A DNA stretch of 64,000 nucleotides from Meridianimarinicoccus roseus (lineage in GTDB: Bacteria > Pseudomonadota > Alphaproteobacteria > Rhodobacterales > Rhodobacteraceae), in contig NZ_QGKU01000026.1 of NCBI RefSeq assembly GCF_003172915.1, positions 124,001 to 188,000 of the forward strand. Reading direction: 5' to 3'. The notes under the pieces are model-generated. The model was not told where the DNA came from, made no database searches, and saw nothing but the letters and a program-made list of their open reading frames with translations. A program made the translations under genes and the position numbers. This document shows, piece after piece, positions 1 to 8,762 of the stretch. The first letter of the stretch is position 1. Every line of letters begins with the position of its first letter.

Positions 1-1
1 C

Positions 2-604
2 GCCCGCAACGTGCAGGCCACTGTCGCTGAAACGCAAGGCGAGGCCACCCGTTCCAGCGACGTGGTCAAGCGTGCAATCGGGGCGATGACGGAGATCGAG
101 AAATCTTCCGAACAGATCCGCCAGATCATCACCATGATCGACGAGATCGCTCGTCAGACCGACCTTCTGGCGCTCAACGCCGCGGTCGAAGCGGCCCGGG
201 CGGGCGAGGCCGGTCGGGGCTTCGCGGTGGTCGCGACCGAGGTGCGCGAACTTGCCAAACGGTCGGCGGACGCGGCGCAGCAGATCCGGTCGCTTGTGAC
301 GACCTCCTCTGGTCAGGTGGTGGAAGGCGTGGACCTTGTCGGCGAGACCGGCGAAGTCCTGAAGCGCATCGTGACCGCCGTGACCGAGATCGACACCCTG
401 ATGCGGGGTATCGCGACCTCGGCCGAGGAGCAGTCCGAGGGGCTGAACGACGTGACCTGTGCCATAGCGCGGATCGACAGCATCACCGACGAGGAAGAGA
501 CCGCGGACGATGCCGACTTCATCGCCGAGGCCTCGGACAGGACAGGCACATCGCGCAATCGCGCCTTCATGACCGATACCCTCGCGGTGCCCGCAGCGGC
601 GTAA
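2..604 (+). CDS. Methyl-accepting chemotaxis protein, C-terminal part (5' truncated by window edge)
   Basis: This is the cytoplasmic signalling end of a chemoreceptor, which would couple to CheA and CheW in a chemosensory array. The reading frame is open from the first bases, so the sensor and membrane segments lie outside the window. The conserved hairpin tip is visible: 'DEIARQTDLLALNAAVEAARAGE' in pieces, followed by GRGFAVVATEVRELAKRS, the hallmark of the MCP signalling domain. The returning helix continues to about residue 150. The tail is acidic and then ends in DTLAVPAAA, and I see no NWETF-type CheR/CheB tether. The ligand cannot be inferred. A strong terminator follows, so this gene closes its transcript. 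Confidence 0.93.
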   Translation, partial: ARNVQATVAETQGEATRSSDVVKRAIGAMTEIEKSSEQIRQIITMIDEIARQTDLLALNAAVEAARAGEAGRGFAVVATEVRELAKRSADAAQQIRSLVTTSSGQVVEGVDLVGETGEVLKRIVTAVTEIDTLMRGIATSAEEQSEGLNDVTCAIARIDSITDEEETADDADFIAEASDRTGTSRNRAFMTDTLAVPAAA

Positions 605-657
605 CGCCAGCCGAAAGCGGGATAGCGCCCCAGTCGGGCCAAGCGAAGATCAACGAA

Positions 658-689
658 AACGGGCCGCATCGCGGCCCGTTGTCTTTTTT
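658..689 (+). terminator. Rho-independent terminator after the chemoreceptor gene
   Basis: A perfect 10-bp inverted repeat (658-667 with 671-680, rich in G and C, loop ATC) is followed by a T-rich tract with six T at 684-689. It lies 54 bases after the chemoreceptor stop and isolates that gene from purA. Confidence 0.9.
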
Positions 690-777
690 GGCGGCGGTGA
701 CCTGAACTGGAGAATCCGGTTTCACGGCCTCGCCCGCGCAGTTATAGGGGACGCCGGATCAGGATACGGAGAACCGG

Positions 778-2070
778 ATGGCCAATGTCGTGGTTGTGGG
801 CGCCCAGTGGGGCGACGAGGGAAAAGGCAAGATCGTCGACTGGCTGAGCGAGCGCGCGGACGTGATCGCCCGGTTCCAGGGCGGGCACAATGCCGGGCAC
901 ACGCTGGTGATCGACGGCAAAGTCTACAAACTGTCACTGTTGCCGTCGGGTATTTTGCGCAAAGGCAAGCTCAGCGTGATCGGCAACGGCGTCGTGCTCG
1001 ATCCTTGGGCGCTGGTGTCCGAGATTGCGAAAATCGAGGGGCAGGGCGTATCCGTGTCCACCGAGAACCTTGTGATCGCAGAGAACACGCCGCTGATCCT
1101 TCCGGTTCACCAGGATCTCGACAAGATCCGCGAAGAGGCGGCGGGCAAGGCCAAGATCGGCACCACCGGGCGCGGCATCGGCCCGGCCTACGAGGACAAG
1201 GTTGGCCGCCGCGCCGTGCGTCTGGCCGATCTCGCCGACGCCGAGACGCTGGAACGCCGTCTCGACCGGCTGCTCGCCCATCACGACCCGCTGCGCCGCG
1301 GCCTCGGCGTGCCGACTATCGACCGGGACGATCTGCGCGCGCGCCTGCTGGACATCGCGCCGAAGATCCTGCCCTATGCCGCTCCGGTCTGGAAGCTGCT
1401 GTCCGAGAAGCGCAAGTCGGGCAAGCGGATCCTGTTCGAAGGCGCGCAGGGCGCCTTGCTGGACATCGATTTCGGCACCTACCCTTATGTCACCTCGTCC
1501 AACACCATGTCGGGCATGGCGGCGACCGGCACCGGTATGGGGCCAGGCTCCATCGACTTCGTGCTGGGCATCGTGAAGGCCTACACCACGCGCGTCGGTG
1601 AAGGGCCGTTCCCGACCGAGCTTGGCGACGCCGTCGGGCGGCACCTTGCCGATGTCGGCCGCGAGAAGGGCACCGTAACCGGGCGGGATCGCCGCTGCGG
1701 CTGGTTCGACGCCGTGCTGGTGCGGCAGACCTGCACGACTTCCGGGGTGAAGGGCATCGCGCTGACCAAGCTCGACGTGCTCGACGGGCTGGACGAACTG
1801 AAGATCTGCACCGGCTACGCGCTGGACGGCAAGGTGCTGGATTATCTGCCCACCGCCGCCGAGGAACAGGCCCGCGTCACCCCGGTCTACGAGACGATGG
1901 AGGGCTGGAAGGACAGCACGGCGGGCGCGCGCAGCTGGGCCGACCTGCCCGGGGCCGCGGTGAAATATGTTCGCCGCATCGAGGAACTGATCGAGTGCCC
2001 GGTCGCGCTGCTGTCCACGTCGCCCGAACGCGAGGACACCATCCTCGTGACCGATCCTTTCGCCGACTGA
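778..2070 (+). CDS. purA: Adenylosuccinate synthetase
   Basis: Catalyses the GTP-dependent joining of IMP and aspartate to adenylosuccinate, the first committed step to AMP, in the cytosol. The 430-residue length is normal. Family motifs are present: the N-terminal GTP-binding loop with GDEGKGK at about residues 12-18, the GHNAGHT segment at about 38-44, and the [15 protein letters not shown] segment near 126-140. The C-terminal half carries the [25 protein letters not shown] and ALTKLDVLD motifs. The ATG follows a CGGAGA ribosome-binding site. It appears to be transcribed singly, with the DUF2842 gene starting 82 bases after its stop. Confidence 0.98.
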   Translation: MANVVVVGAQWGDEGKGKIVDWLSERADVIARFQGGHNAGHTLVIDGKVYKLSLLPSGILRKGKLSVIGNGVVLDPWALVSEIAKIEGQGVSVSTENLVIAENTPLILPVHQDLDKIREEAAGKAKIGTTGRGIGPAYEDKVGRRAVRLADLADAETLERRLDRLLAHHDPLRRGLGVPTIDRDDLRARLLDIAPKILPYAAPVWKLLSEKRKSGKRILFEGAQGALLDIDFGTYPYVTSSNTMSGMAATGTGMGPGSIDFVLGIVKAYTTRVGEGPFPTELGDAVGRHLADVGREKGTVTGRDRRCGWFDAVLVRQTCTTSGVKGIALTKLDVLDGLDELKICTGYALDGKVLDYLPTAAEEQARVTPVYETMEGWKDSTAGARSWADLPGAAVKYVRRIEELIECPVALLSTSPEREDTILVTDPFAD

Positions 2071-2152
2071 CTGCTCAGCCCGCCGCGCCCGCGCCGCATT
2101 GAAAGCGCGCGGGCGACGGTTAGGTGAAAGGCGGCATGACAAGGAGGCGTCC

Positions 2153-2377
2153 ATGACACTGTCCTACAAGGCCCGGCGGCGCTGGTCGCTCGTGATCCTG
2201 CTGATCGGCCTGCCGGTCTACATCGTCGCGTCGGTGAGCATCCTGAACGCGCTCGGTCGTCCGCCACTGGTGGTGGAATTCTTCGTCTACGTGCTTCTGG
2301 GGGTGCTTTGGGCGCTGCCGTTCCGCTTCGTGTTCCGGGGGATCGGCAAGCCCGATCTCGACCAAGAGGCGAAGTGA
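2153..2377 (+). CDS. DUF2842 family small membrane protein
   Basis: A 74-residue protein with two predicted membrane helices (about residues 12-33 and 43-62) and a charged tail. It resembles the DUF2842 family of short alphaproteobacterial inner-membrane proteins, whose function is unknown. An upstream in-frame start at 2099 exists, but ATG 2153 was chosen because it has an AAGGAGG ribosome-binding site at 2141-2147 with ideal spacing and gives a typical N-terminus (MTLSYKARRRW). The stop overlaps the GTG start of the next gene in a GTGA arrangement, so the two are probably translationally coupled. Confidence 0.85.
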   Translation: MTLSYKARRRWSLVILLIGLPVYIVASVSILNALGRPPLVVEFFVYVLLGVLWALPFRFVFRGIGKPDLDQEAK

Positions 2378-3045
2378 CGGCGCCGGTCCTGCAGAAAGGC
2401 GCGCCGGTCACGTTGGCCGGAGGAGGGCCGATCCGGCCAGAGGACCTCGAAGCCTGCCTGACGCTGTCGGCCGGGCTGGTTGCGGCTGATGGCGGCGCCG
2501 ACACGCTGCTGGCGCTGGGGGCCCGGCCGGACGTGGTGATCGGCGACATGGATTCGCTCAGCCCGGAAGGCCGTCGTGACCTTGCCGGGCGACTTCACCC
2601 TGTGTCCGAGCAGGACAGCACCGATTTCGAAAAGTGCCTGATCCGTATCGCTGCGCCGCTGGTACTGGCGGTGGGCTTCACCGGTGCGCGGATCGACCAC
2701 GCGCTTGCGGTGTTCAACGCGCTGGTGCGGCACCGGGCGCGGCGCTGCGTCGTGGTGTCGGACCGCGAGGTCATTTTACTGGCGCCGCCCGCGTTGTCGC
2801 TGCCGCTGCTTGCGGGCACACGGGTTTCGCTGTTTCCGTTATGCGCGGTGAGCGGGCGCAGCCGCGGGTTGGACTGGCCGCTGGACGGCATCGACTTCGC
2901 GCCTGCGGGCACGATCGGCACGTCGAACCGGGCGACCGGGACGGTCACATTGGGCTTTGATGCGCCGGGGATGCTCCTGATCCTGCCCCGGCGCTGCCTG
3001 CCGGAGCTGCTAGCCGGGCTGGACGAGGCGCCGCACTGGCCCTGA
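2374..3045 (+). CDS. thiN: Thiamine pyrophosphokinase (thiamine diphosphokinase)
   Basis: Transfers pyrophosphate from ATP to thiamine to form thiamine diphosphate. The family's key region is visible: AADGGADTLLALGARPDVVIGDMDS at about residues 35-60, in which the Asp/Gly-rich loops bind nucleotide and magnesium, then QDSTDFEKCL and FTGARIDHALA. The C-terminal third is the smaller beta-rich thiamine-binding domain. The GTG at 2374 overlaps the stop of the DUF2842 gene by four bases and gives 223 residues, normal for the family. A longer frame from 2308 would only add residues inside the upstream gene. No TPP riboswitch is seen upstream. Confidence 0.9.
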   Translation: MTAPVLQKGAPVTLAGGGPIRPEDLEACLTLSAGLVAADGGADTLLALGARPDVVIGDMDSLSPEGRRDLAGRLHPVSEQDSTDFEKCLIRIAAPLVLAVGFTGARIDHALAVFNALVRHRARRCVVVSDREVILLAPPALSLPLLAGTRVSLFPLCAVSGRSRGLDWPLDGIDFAPAGTIGTSNRATGTVTLGFDAPGMLLILPRRCLPELLAGLDEAPHWP

Positions 3046-3182
3046 GACGCGGCGCGGCGGGCGCGCACACACGCCGCGCACCACCCCGTGAACGCGCGAC
3101 AGACGGATTTGTGCCGCTTTGCCCTCGCGGCCCGCGCCGCGCCCCCCTATAAGGAGCGCGGATCGACGAAGGAGGCGCACCC

Positions 3183-3956
3183 ATGTCCGACGCACCGACC
3201 GGCGCGGAAGCCGGAAAATTCGCAGCCGCGATGCGCGCAGTCGAGCTTGTCGAAGACGGCATGGCCGTCGGGTTGGGCACCGGGTCCACCGCGGCCTGGA
3301 TGGTGCGCGCACTGGCCGCCCGTGCCGCCGCCGAAGACCTTTCGCTGACCTGCGTTCCGACCTCGACCCGCACCGGGGCACTGGCCGCGCGGCTCGGGCT
3401 GAACGTGGTTTCGCTGGACGAGGTGGACGGCTTGGACCTGACCATCGACGGCGCAGACGAATTCGACCCGGATTTCCGCCTGATCAAGGGTGGCGGCGCG
3501 GCCCATCTGCAGGAAAAGATCGTCGCCGCCGCCTCACGCAGGCTGGTCGTCATCTCAGATCCCAGCAAGCAGGTGGCGCATCTCGGGGCCTTCCCGCTGC
3601 CGGTCGAGGTCACGCCGTTTGGCCACCGTGCAACGCTGCGCCTGCTGCGCCGGGCACTGGAAGGGGCCGATGTGGACGGGCGCGAGATCACGCTGCGCCA
3701 GCACGAGGCCGTGCCGCTGATGACCGACGAAGGCAACCTCGTCTACGATCTGCACCTGCGCCGCATCGGCGATCCAGAGGGGCTGATGCGCGATCTGACC
3801 TGCCTGCCCGGCGTGGTCGAGACAGGGCTGTTCCTCGGCTTGTGCGACACCGTGATCATCGGCCACCCGGACGGGCGCGCCGAAACCCTGCGCAGGGGCG
3901 CCGCGCCCGAGATTGCCGCAGTGGACATGGCCGCCGCCGCCGGACTGCCCGACTGA
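3183..3956 (+). CDS. rpiA: Ribose-5-phosphate isomerase A
   Basis: Interconverts ribose 5-phosphate and ribulose 5-phosphate in the non-oxidative pentose phosphate pathway. The 257-residue protein has the RpiA signatures: GLGTGSTAAWMV phosphate-binding loop near residues 34-45, the TIDGADEFD segment with catalytic Asp residues near 88-96, the IKGGGAAHLQEK loop, and PVEVTPFGH near 137-145. The ATG at 3183 has an AAGGAGG ribosome-binding site at 3169-3175. It is followed after 48 bases by gor, and the two are probably cotranscribed, which would link pentose phosphate flux (NADPH supply) with glutathione reduction. Confidence 0.97.
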   Translation: MSDAPTGAEAGKFAAAMRAVELVEDGMAVGLGTGSTAAWMVRALAARAAAEDLSLTCVPTSTRTGALAARLGLNVVSLDEVDGLDLTIDGADEFDPDFRLIKGGGAAHLQEKIVAAASRRLVVISDPSKQVAHLGAFPLPVEVTPFGHRATLRLLRRALEGADVDGREITLRQHEAVPLMTDEGNLVYDLHLRRIGDPEGLMRDLTCLPGVVETGLFLGLCDTVIIGHPDGRAETLRRGAAPEIAAVDMAAAAGLPD

Positions 3957-4004
3957 CAGCCGGTGCGCACGCACCGAACACGACCCTGACGAAAGGACGA
4001 CCTG

Positions 4005-5363
4005 ATGAGCTTCGACTATGATCTTTTCGTGATCGGCGGCGGATCAGGCGGTGTGCGCGCGGCGCGCGTTGCCGCCGCGACGGGCGCAAAGGTCGCGCTG
4101 GCCGAGGAAAGCCGTATGGGCGGCACCTGCGTGATCCGCGGCTGCGTGCCCAAGAAACTGATGGTGTTCGCCTCTGGCTACCGCGAGATTTTCAACGACG
4201 CGCGCGGCTACGGCTGGGATGTCAAAAACGGGGAACTGGACTGGCCTGCCTTCCGCACCAAGCTGGAGTCGGAACTCGACAGGCTGGAGGGCGTCTATCA
4301 AAAGCTGTTGGAGGGCTCGGGCGTAACATGGTTCGGCCAGCGCGCCACGCTGAGCGACCCGCATGAGGTCGAACTGGCCGACGGCACGCGGATCAGCGCC
4401 AAGCACATCCTCGTGGCCACGGGCGGTTGGCCCTTCGTCCCGGACATGCCGGGCTGCGAGTCCGTGATCACCTCGAACGATATATTCCACCTGGACCAGT
4501 TGCCCGACACGATGCTGATCGTCGGCGGCGGCTATATCGCCAGCGAATTCGCCTGCATCCTGAACGGGCTTGGCGTCAAGGTCACGCAGTTCTACCGCGG
4601 TGCGCAGATCCTGCGCGGTTTCGACGACGAAGCGCGCGGGCTGGTGGCCGAAAAGATGCAGGAGAACGGCATCCACCTGCGCACCGGCACCAACGTGATC
4701 GAAATGGCCGACCGGGGCGCGGATGGGACATGGGTCAAGGCGACCGACGGTTCGCACGACACGTACGACCGTGTGATGTACGCGACCGGCCGCAAGCCCA
4801 ATACCGAAGGTCTGGGACTGGAGGCGCTGGGGGTGGAGCTTGGCCGCAACGGCGAAGTCAAGGTGGATGCCTATAGCCAGACGGCGGTGCCGTCGATCTA
4901 CGCGATCGGTGACGTCACCGACCGGGTGAACCTGACGCCGGTTGCGATCCGCGAGGGCATGGCCTTCGTCGAGACTGTGTTCAAGGGGAACCCGACCGCG
5001 CCGGACCACGACCTGATCCCATCTGCGGTCTTTACCCAGCCCGAACTGGGCACCATCGGGCTGACCGAGGAGGCCGCGCGTGACCTTGAACCGATCGAAG
5101 TCTACTGCACCTCGTTCAAGGCAATGCAGCAGGCCTTTGCCGGTCGCGACGACCGTGTGCTGATGAAACTGATCGTCAGCCAGGCCACCCGGCGCGTTCT
5201 GGGATGCCACATCGTCGCGCCGCAAGCAGGCGAGATGATCCAGCTGGCGGGCATCGCGGTGAAGATGGGCGCGACGAAAGAGGATTTCGACCGGACCGTC
5301 GCCGTGCACCCCACCATGGCCGAGGAACTGGTAACCATGAAGTCGCCCCTGCGCACGGGTTGA
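4005..5363 (+). CDS. gor: Glutathione-disulfide reductase
   Basis: A flavoprotein that uses NADPH to reduce glutathione disulfide. The 452 residues show the FAD-binding GGGSGGVRAAR near residue 11, the redox disulfide in GGTCVIRGCVPKK (Cys42 and Cys47), a second nucleotide-binding GGGYIASEFA near 170, the ATGRKPNTEGLGLE segment, AIGDVTDRVNLTPVA, and the C-terminal HPTMAEELVTM motif carrying the catalytic His-Glu pair. The CVIRGCVPKK spacing separates glutathione reductases from most lipoamide dehydrogenases. A GAAAGGA ribosome-binding site precedes the ATG. Confidence 0.96.
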   Translation: MSFDYDLFVIGGGSGGVRAARVAAATGAKVALAEESRMGGTCVIRGCVPKKLMVFASGYREIFNDARGYGWDVKNGELDWPAFRTKLESELDRLEGVYQKLLEGSGVTWFGQRATLSDPHEVELADGTRISAKHILVATGGWPFVPDMPGCESVITSNDIFHLDQLPDTMLIVGGGYIASEFACILNGLGVKVTQFYRGAQILRGFDDEARGLVAEKMQENGIHLRTGTNVIEMADRGADGTWVKATDGSHDTYDRVMYATGRKPNTEGLGLEALGVELGRNGEVKVDAYSQTAVPSIYAIGDVTDRVNLTPVAIREGMAFVETVFKGNPTAPDHDLIPSAVFTQPELGTIGLTEEAARDLEPIEVYCTSFKAMQQAFAGRDDRVLMKLIVSQATRRVLGCHIVAPQAGEMIQLAGIAVKMGATKEDFDRTVAVHPTMAEELVTMKSPLRTG

Positions 5364-5430
5364 TATTGCGCGCCGGGCAATCATCTAGAAGACATATACG
5401 ACGAAGTCGGAAAACAGGAAGAAAGCTGAC

Positions 5431-6591
5431 ATGGCAGGAAACAACGGAGGCCCCTGGGGCGGCGGTGGCGGAAACCGCCCGACCGGCGGAAACGGGGGCG
5501 GGGGTGACAACCGTGGCGGCGGGCGTCGGCCCGGCAATGGCGAGTCGCCCCAGATCCCCGAGATCGACGATCTCGTGCGCAAGGGGCAGGAGCAGCTGAA
5601 GGTGCTCATGGGCGGGCGCGGTGGCTTTGGCGGCGGGCGCGGCACCGGCGGCGGCGGGGGTGGCCCCAAGCTGAACCGCGGCACTATCGGCGTCGGGGTG
5701 CTGGCGCTGTTCGGGCTCTGGGTGTTCTCGTCTCTCTACACTGTGCGTCCGGAAGAACAGTCGGTCGAACTGTTTCTCGGCAAGTATTCGGCGACCGGCC
5801 AGCCGGGCCTGAACTTCGCGCCCTGGCCGCTGGTCAAGGCCGAGGTGATCCCTGTGACGCGCGAACAGTCGGAAACCATCGGCGACGGGCGCGGCGCGCT
5901 CGACAGCGGTCTGATGCTGACGACCGACGCGAACATCGTAGACATCGAATTCCAGGTCGTCTGGAACATCAATGATCCGGCGGCCTTCCTGTTCAACCTT
6001 GCCGATCCGCAGGCGACCGTGCGGTCCGTGGCTGAATCGGCGATGCGCGAGATCATCGCCCAATCGAACCTGTCGCCGATCCTCAACCGTGATCGTGGCC
6101 TGATCGAGGCGAACGCCCAGGACCTGATCCAGTCCACGCTGCAAAGCTACGACAGCGGCATCAACATCATCCGTGTCAACCTCGACCAGGCCGATCCGCC
6201 CGAAGAGGTGATCGATGCATTCCGCGAGGTGCAGGCCGCCGAACAGGAACGCGACCGCCTGCAGCGCCAGGCCGATGCCTATGCCAACCGCGTCCTCGCC
6301 GGCGCGCGCGGTGAAGCGGCGCAGATCCTCGAGGAGGCCGAAGCCTACCGGGCGGAGACGATCAACGCCGCGCAGGGTGAGGCCTCGCGCTTCACCGCGG
6401 TTCTGGGCGAATATCGCCTCGCGCCCGAAGTCACGCGAAAGCGTCTCTACCTTCAGACCATGGAAACGGTGCTGGGCGACATCGACAAGGTGATTCTTGA
6501 CGACACGTCGGGGGGCAATGGCGGGCAAGGGGTCGTGCCCTATCTGCCGCTGAACGAATTGCGCCGCAACCAGCAGGCACAGGGGAACTGA
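5431..6591 (+). CDS. hflK: FtsH protease activity modulator HflK
   Basis: HflK and HflC are membrane-anchored SPFH/prohibitin-domain proteins that assemble around the FtsH protease and modulate its degradation of membrane proteins. The 386-residue protein starts with a long glycine-rich, poorly structured segment (about residues 1-85, with runs of GGGG and NRGGG). One membrane helix follows (about 90-107), then the SPFH domain beginning at SLYTVRPEEQSVELFLGKY. The C-terminal region is a long coiled coil with ERDRLQRQADAYANRVL. hflC follows with only a three-base gap. Confidence 0.96.
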   Translation: MAGNNGGPWGGGGGNRPTGGNGGGGDNRGGGRRPGNGESPQIPEIDDLVRKGQEQLKVLMGGRGGFGGGRGTGGGGGGPKLNRGTIGVGVLALFGLWVFSSLYTVRPEEQSVELFLGKYSATGQPGLNFAPWPLVKAEVIPVTREQSETIGDGRGALDSGLMLTTDANIVDIEFQVVWNINDPAAFLFNLADPQATVRSVAESAMREIIAQSNLSPILNRDRGLIEANAQDLIQSTLQSYDSGINIIRVNLDQADPPEEVIDAFREVQAAEQERDRLQRQADAYANRVLAGARGEAAQILEEAEAYRAETINAAQGEASRFTAVLGEYRLAPEVTRKRLYLQTMETVLGDIDKVILDDTSGGNGGQGVVPYLPLNELRRNQQAQGN

Positions 6592-6594
6592 GGC

Positions 6595-7473
6595 ATGAAA
6601 AAGCTAACCTATCTGATACCTGTCGTTGTCGTCCTCGTGGCCGTGTTCCTGTCGTCGATCTTCATTGTTGATGAACGCGAAAAGGCACTCGTGCTGCAGT
6701 TCGGCCAGATCAAGCAGGTTCGAGAAGAACCGGGCCTCGCCTTCAAGGTTCCGCTGATCCAGGAAGTCGTGCGCTATGACGACCGTATCCTGTCACTTGA
6801 CACCTCGCCGCTCGAAGTGACGCCGTCGGATGACCGGCGCCTGATCGTAGACGCCTTCGCGCGCTACCGTATCGCCGACGTGGTCCGGTTCCGTCAGGCC
6901 GTAGGTGTGGGCGGGCTGCGCGTCGCCGAGGACCGGCTGGCTGACATTCTGACGACCCAGACCCGTGAGGTTCTGGGCTCGGACGGGGTGACATCCAACA
7001 CCATCCTGTCGCCGGAGCGGGCGAACCTCATGGTCCGGATCCGTGACCAGGCGCAGCAGCGGGCAGACGCGCTCGGGCTGCAGGTGGTGGACGTGCGACT
7101 GAAGCAGACCAACCTGCCGGACCAGAACCTTGAGGCGACCTTCGCCCGGATGCGCGCAGAGCGCGAACGCGAAGCGGCGGACGAGATCGCCCGCGGTAAC
7201 GAGGCCGCGCAGCGGGTCCGCGCACAGGCCGACCGGACCGTGGTCGAGTTGACCTCCGAAGCGCGCCGCGAATCCGAGATCACCCGAGGCGAAGCTGACG
7301 CCGAAGCCAACGGGATCTATGCCGAAGCCTACGGTGCGGATGCGGAATTCTTCGAGTTCTACCGCTCGCTTACGGCCTATGAACGCGCATTGCAGGGCAG
7401 AAATTCGTCCATCGTGATGTCGCCCGACAGCGAGTTCTTCAACTACTTGAACGGCAGTTCGGGGCGGCAATGA
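6595..7473 (+). CDS. hflC: Protease modulator HflC
   Basis: Partner of HflK in the FtsH-associated membrane complex. The 292-residue protein opens with an N-terminal membrane anchor (about residues 5-26, rich in Val and Leu). The SPFH domain starts at IVDEREKALVLQFGQIK, and the C-terminal coiled coil contains RMRAEREREAADEIARGNEAAQ. The YGADAEFFEFYRSLTAYE motif near the end is typical of HflC. Its stop overlaps the ATG of the DUF2065 gene in an ATGA junction, indicating a single operon hflK-hflC-DUF2065. Confidence 0.96.
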   Translation: MKKLTYLIPVVVVLVAVFLSSIFIVDEREKALVLQFGQIKQVREEPGLAFKVPLIQEVVRYDDRILSLDTSPLEVTPSDDRRLIVDAFARYRIADVVRFRQAVGVGGLRVAEDRLADILTTQTREVLGSDGVTSNTILSPERANLMVRIRDQAQQRADALGLQVVDVRLKQTNLPDQNLEATFARMRAEREREAADEIARGNEAAQRVRAQADRTVVELTSEARRESEITRGEADAEANGIYAEAYGADAEFFEFYRSLTAYERALQGRNSSIVMSPDSEFFNYLNGSSGRQ

Positions 7474-7664
7474 CGCTGTTGCTGGTCGCGCTCGCGGGCG
7501 TGCTGGTATTCGAGGGGCTGGTGCTTGCACTGGCCCCTTCGCGTCTTGATGATATCCTGCGCCTGCTTGCGGCCATACCGGCGGACCAGCGCCGGGTGAT
7601 CGGGCTCGCCGCGCTGGCCTGCGGGGTTATACTGATCTGGATCGCACGGGGAATCAGCGGATGA
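7470..7664 (+). CDS. DUF2065 family small membrane protein
   Basis: A 64-residue protein made of two hydrophobic segments (about residues 3-24 and 43-60) separated by a short polar loop. It matches the DUF2065 type of tiny inner-membrane proteins, which in proteobacteria are repeatedly found just after hflC. Its function is unknown; translational coupling to hflC through the ATGA overlap suggests a role with the HflKC-FtsH complex. That role is an inference from position only. Confidence 0.85.
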   Translation: MTLLLVALAGVLVFEGLVLALAPSRLDDILRLLAAIPADQRRVIGLAALACGVILIWIARGISG

Positions 7665-7674
7665 GTGACGTGGC

Positions 7675-8610
7675 ATGATTTGCAGGCCAGCCCTTGGAAC
7701 CGGCGTGGCCATTGGCGCGCTTGCCCGATGCACCATTGCCCTTTGCACACTGGCAGGCGTGGCGGCGGCGCAGGCCCCCGGCGGCGGTGAGGCGCCGCGC
7801 TGGGTGACGGGTGTGAACGGGCTGGCCGCGCGCCAGCAATCCGCATCCATCGACGGCGGCGGCGACGTTGCGGTGACCCGCTATTTCGGCGGCCTGTCCG
7901 TCACGCGGCTTGGCGCATCGGGCGGGTCGGTCGGCGCCAGCATCGGTGCGGGCGGCGCCGATTACAGCTTCGGCGGCGCCGTTGCCGCGCCCTGGGGCGA
8001 CATCCGCGACCGGCGCGTGTCGTTCAGCCTGCGCGCACCGCTGGGCCAGCGCGGCAGCGTGATCGTCGTGCCCAGCCTGCGCGAAAGCGCCGAGAACGGG
8101 GCGGAGCTGTCGGACGGGCGCACCTATGGCGGCTTCGCGGCAGTCTTCTGGCGGCTGTCCGACAGCTTCACAATCGGCCCCGGCATCGGTGTATTCAGCC
8201 GGCTGGAACGGGACCGGCAGATCTTTCCCTTCCTCGCCATCGACTGGGACATCACCGACCGGATCAACTTGTCCACCGGGCAGGGCGTGGGTGCAACGCA
8301 GGGGCCGGGCCTGTCGCTCAGCTACGCGGTGACGGATGCGCTGCGCGTCGGGGTCGCGGGCCGGATCGAAAGCGCCGAGTTCCGGCTGAACGATACCGGA
8401 ACCGCGCCGGGCGGGGTGGGCGCGCATGACGCCTTCCCGCTGGTTGCCACGATCGGCTGGCAGCCCAATCCCGGGCTCAGCGCCAGCGCCTTCGCGGGCA
8501 TGGAATACGGCGGCGAGCTGACGGTGCGCGATGCGCAGGGCGGGCTTGTGTCGCGCCGCGACTACGACTCCGCGCCGGTGTTCGGTGGACAGGTGTCGCT
8601 GCGGTTCTGA
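7675..8610 (+). CDS. Putative outer-membrane beta-barrel protein, unknown function
   Basis: A 311-residue protein with a plausible N-terminal signal peptide ending in GVAAAQA at about residues 27-33. After it come repeated short amphipathic strands rich in Gly, Ser and aromatic residues, for example TRYFGGLSVTRL, GASIGAGGADYSFGGAV and RRVSFSLRAPLGQRG. The protein ends in VFGGQVSLRF; a terminal Phe preceded by alternating hydrophobic residues is typical of outer-membrane barrels recognised by the Bam complex. It lies ten bases after DUF2065 and before degP, so it may be a DegP client or co-regulated with envelope stress genes. I do not recognise a specific family. Confidence 0.65.
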   Translation: MICRPALGTGVAIGALARCTIALCTLAGVAAAQAPGGGEAPRWVTGVNGLAARQQSASIDGGGDVAVTRYFGGLSVTRLGASGGSVGASIGAGGADYSFGGAVAAPWGDIRDRRVSFSLRAPLGQRGSVIVVPSLRESAENGAELSDGRTYGGFAAVFWRLSDSFTIGPGIGVFSRLERDRQIFPFLAIDWDITDRINLSTGQGVGATQGPGLSLSYAVTDALRVGVAGRIESAEFRLNDTGTAPGGVGAHDAFPLVATIGWQPNPGLSASAFAGMEYGGELTVRDAQGGLVSRRDYDSAPVFGGQVSLRF

Positions 8611-8762
8611 CCGTGACGCCGATCGCGGGGCACGCGCGCGGCGTCACGATGGTGTGACAGTCGGCCCCCGCGCCTTGGATTTCACGGGCGGCTCTGCCCA
8701 TATCTCCGGCAATGGTCCGCGCATCGCCGCGCCGGACCCTGACAATCGAAAGGATGACTGCA

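Noticed and set aside
934-2154. A 406-residue minus-strand open frame over purA
   Set aside because: Purine synthesis motifs are on the plus strand; the minus-strand product is low-complexity and lacks a ribosome-binding site.
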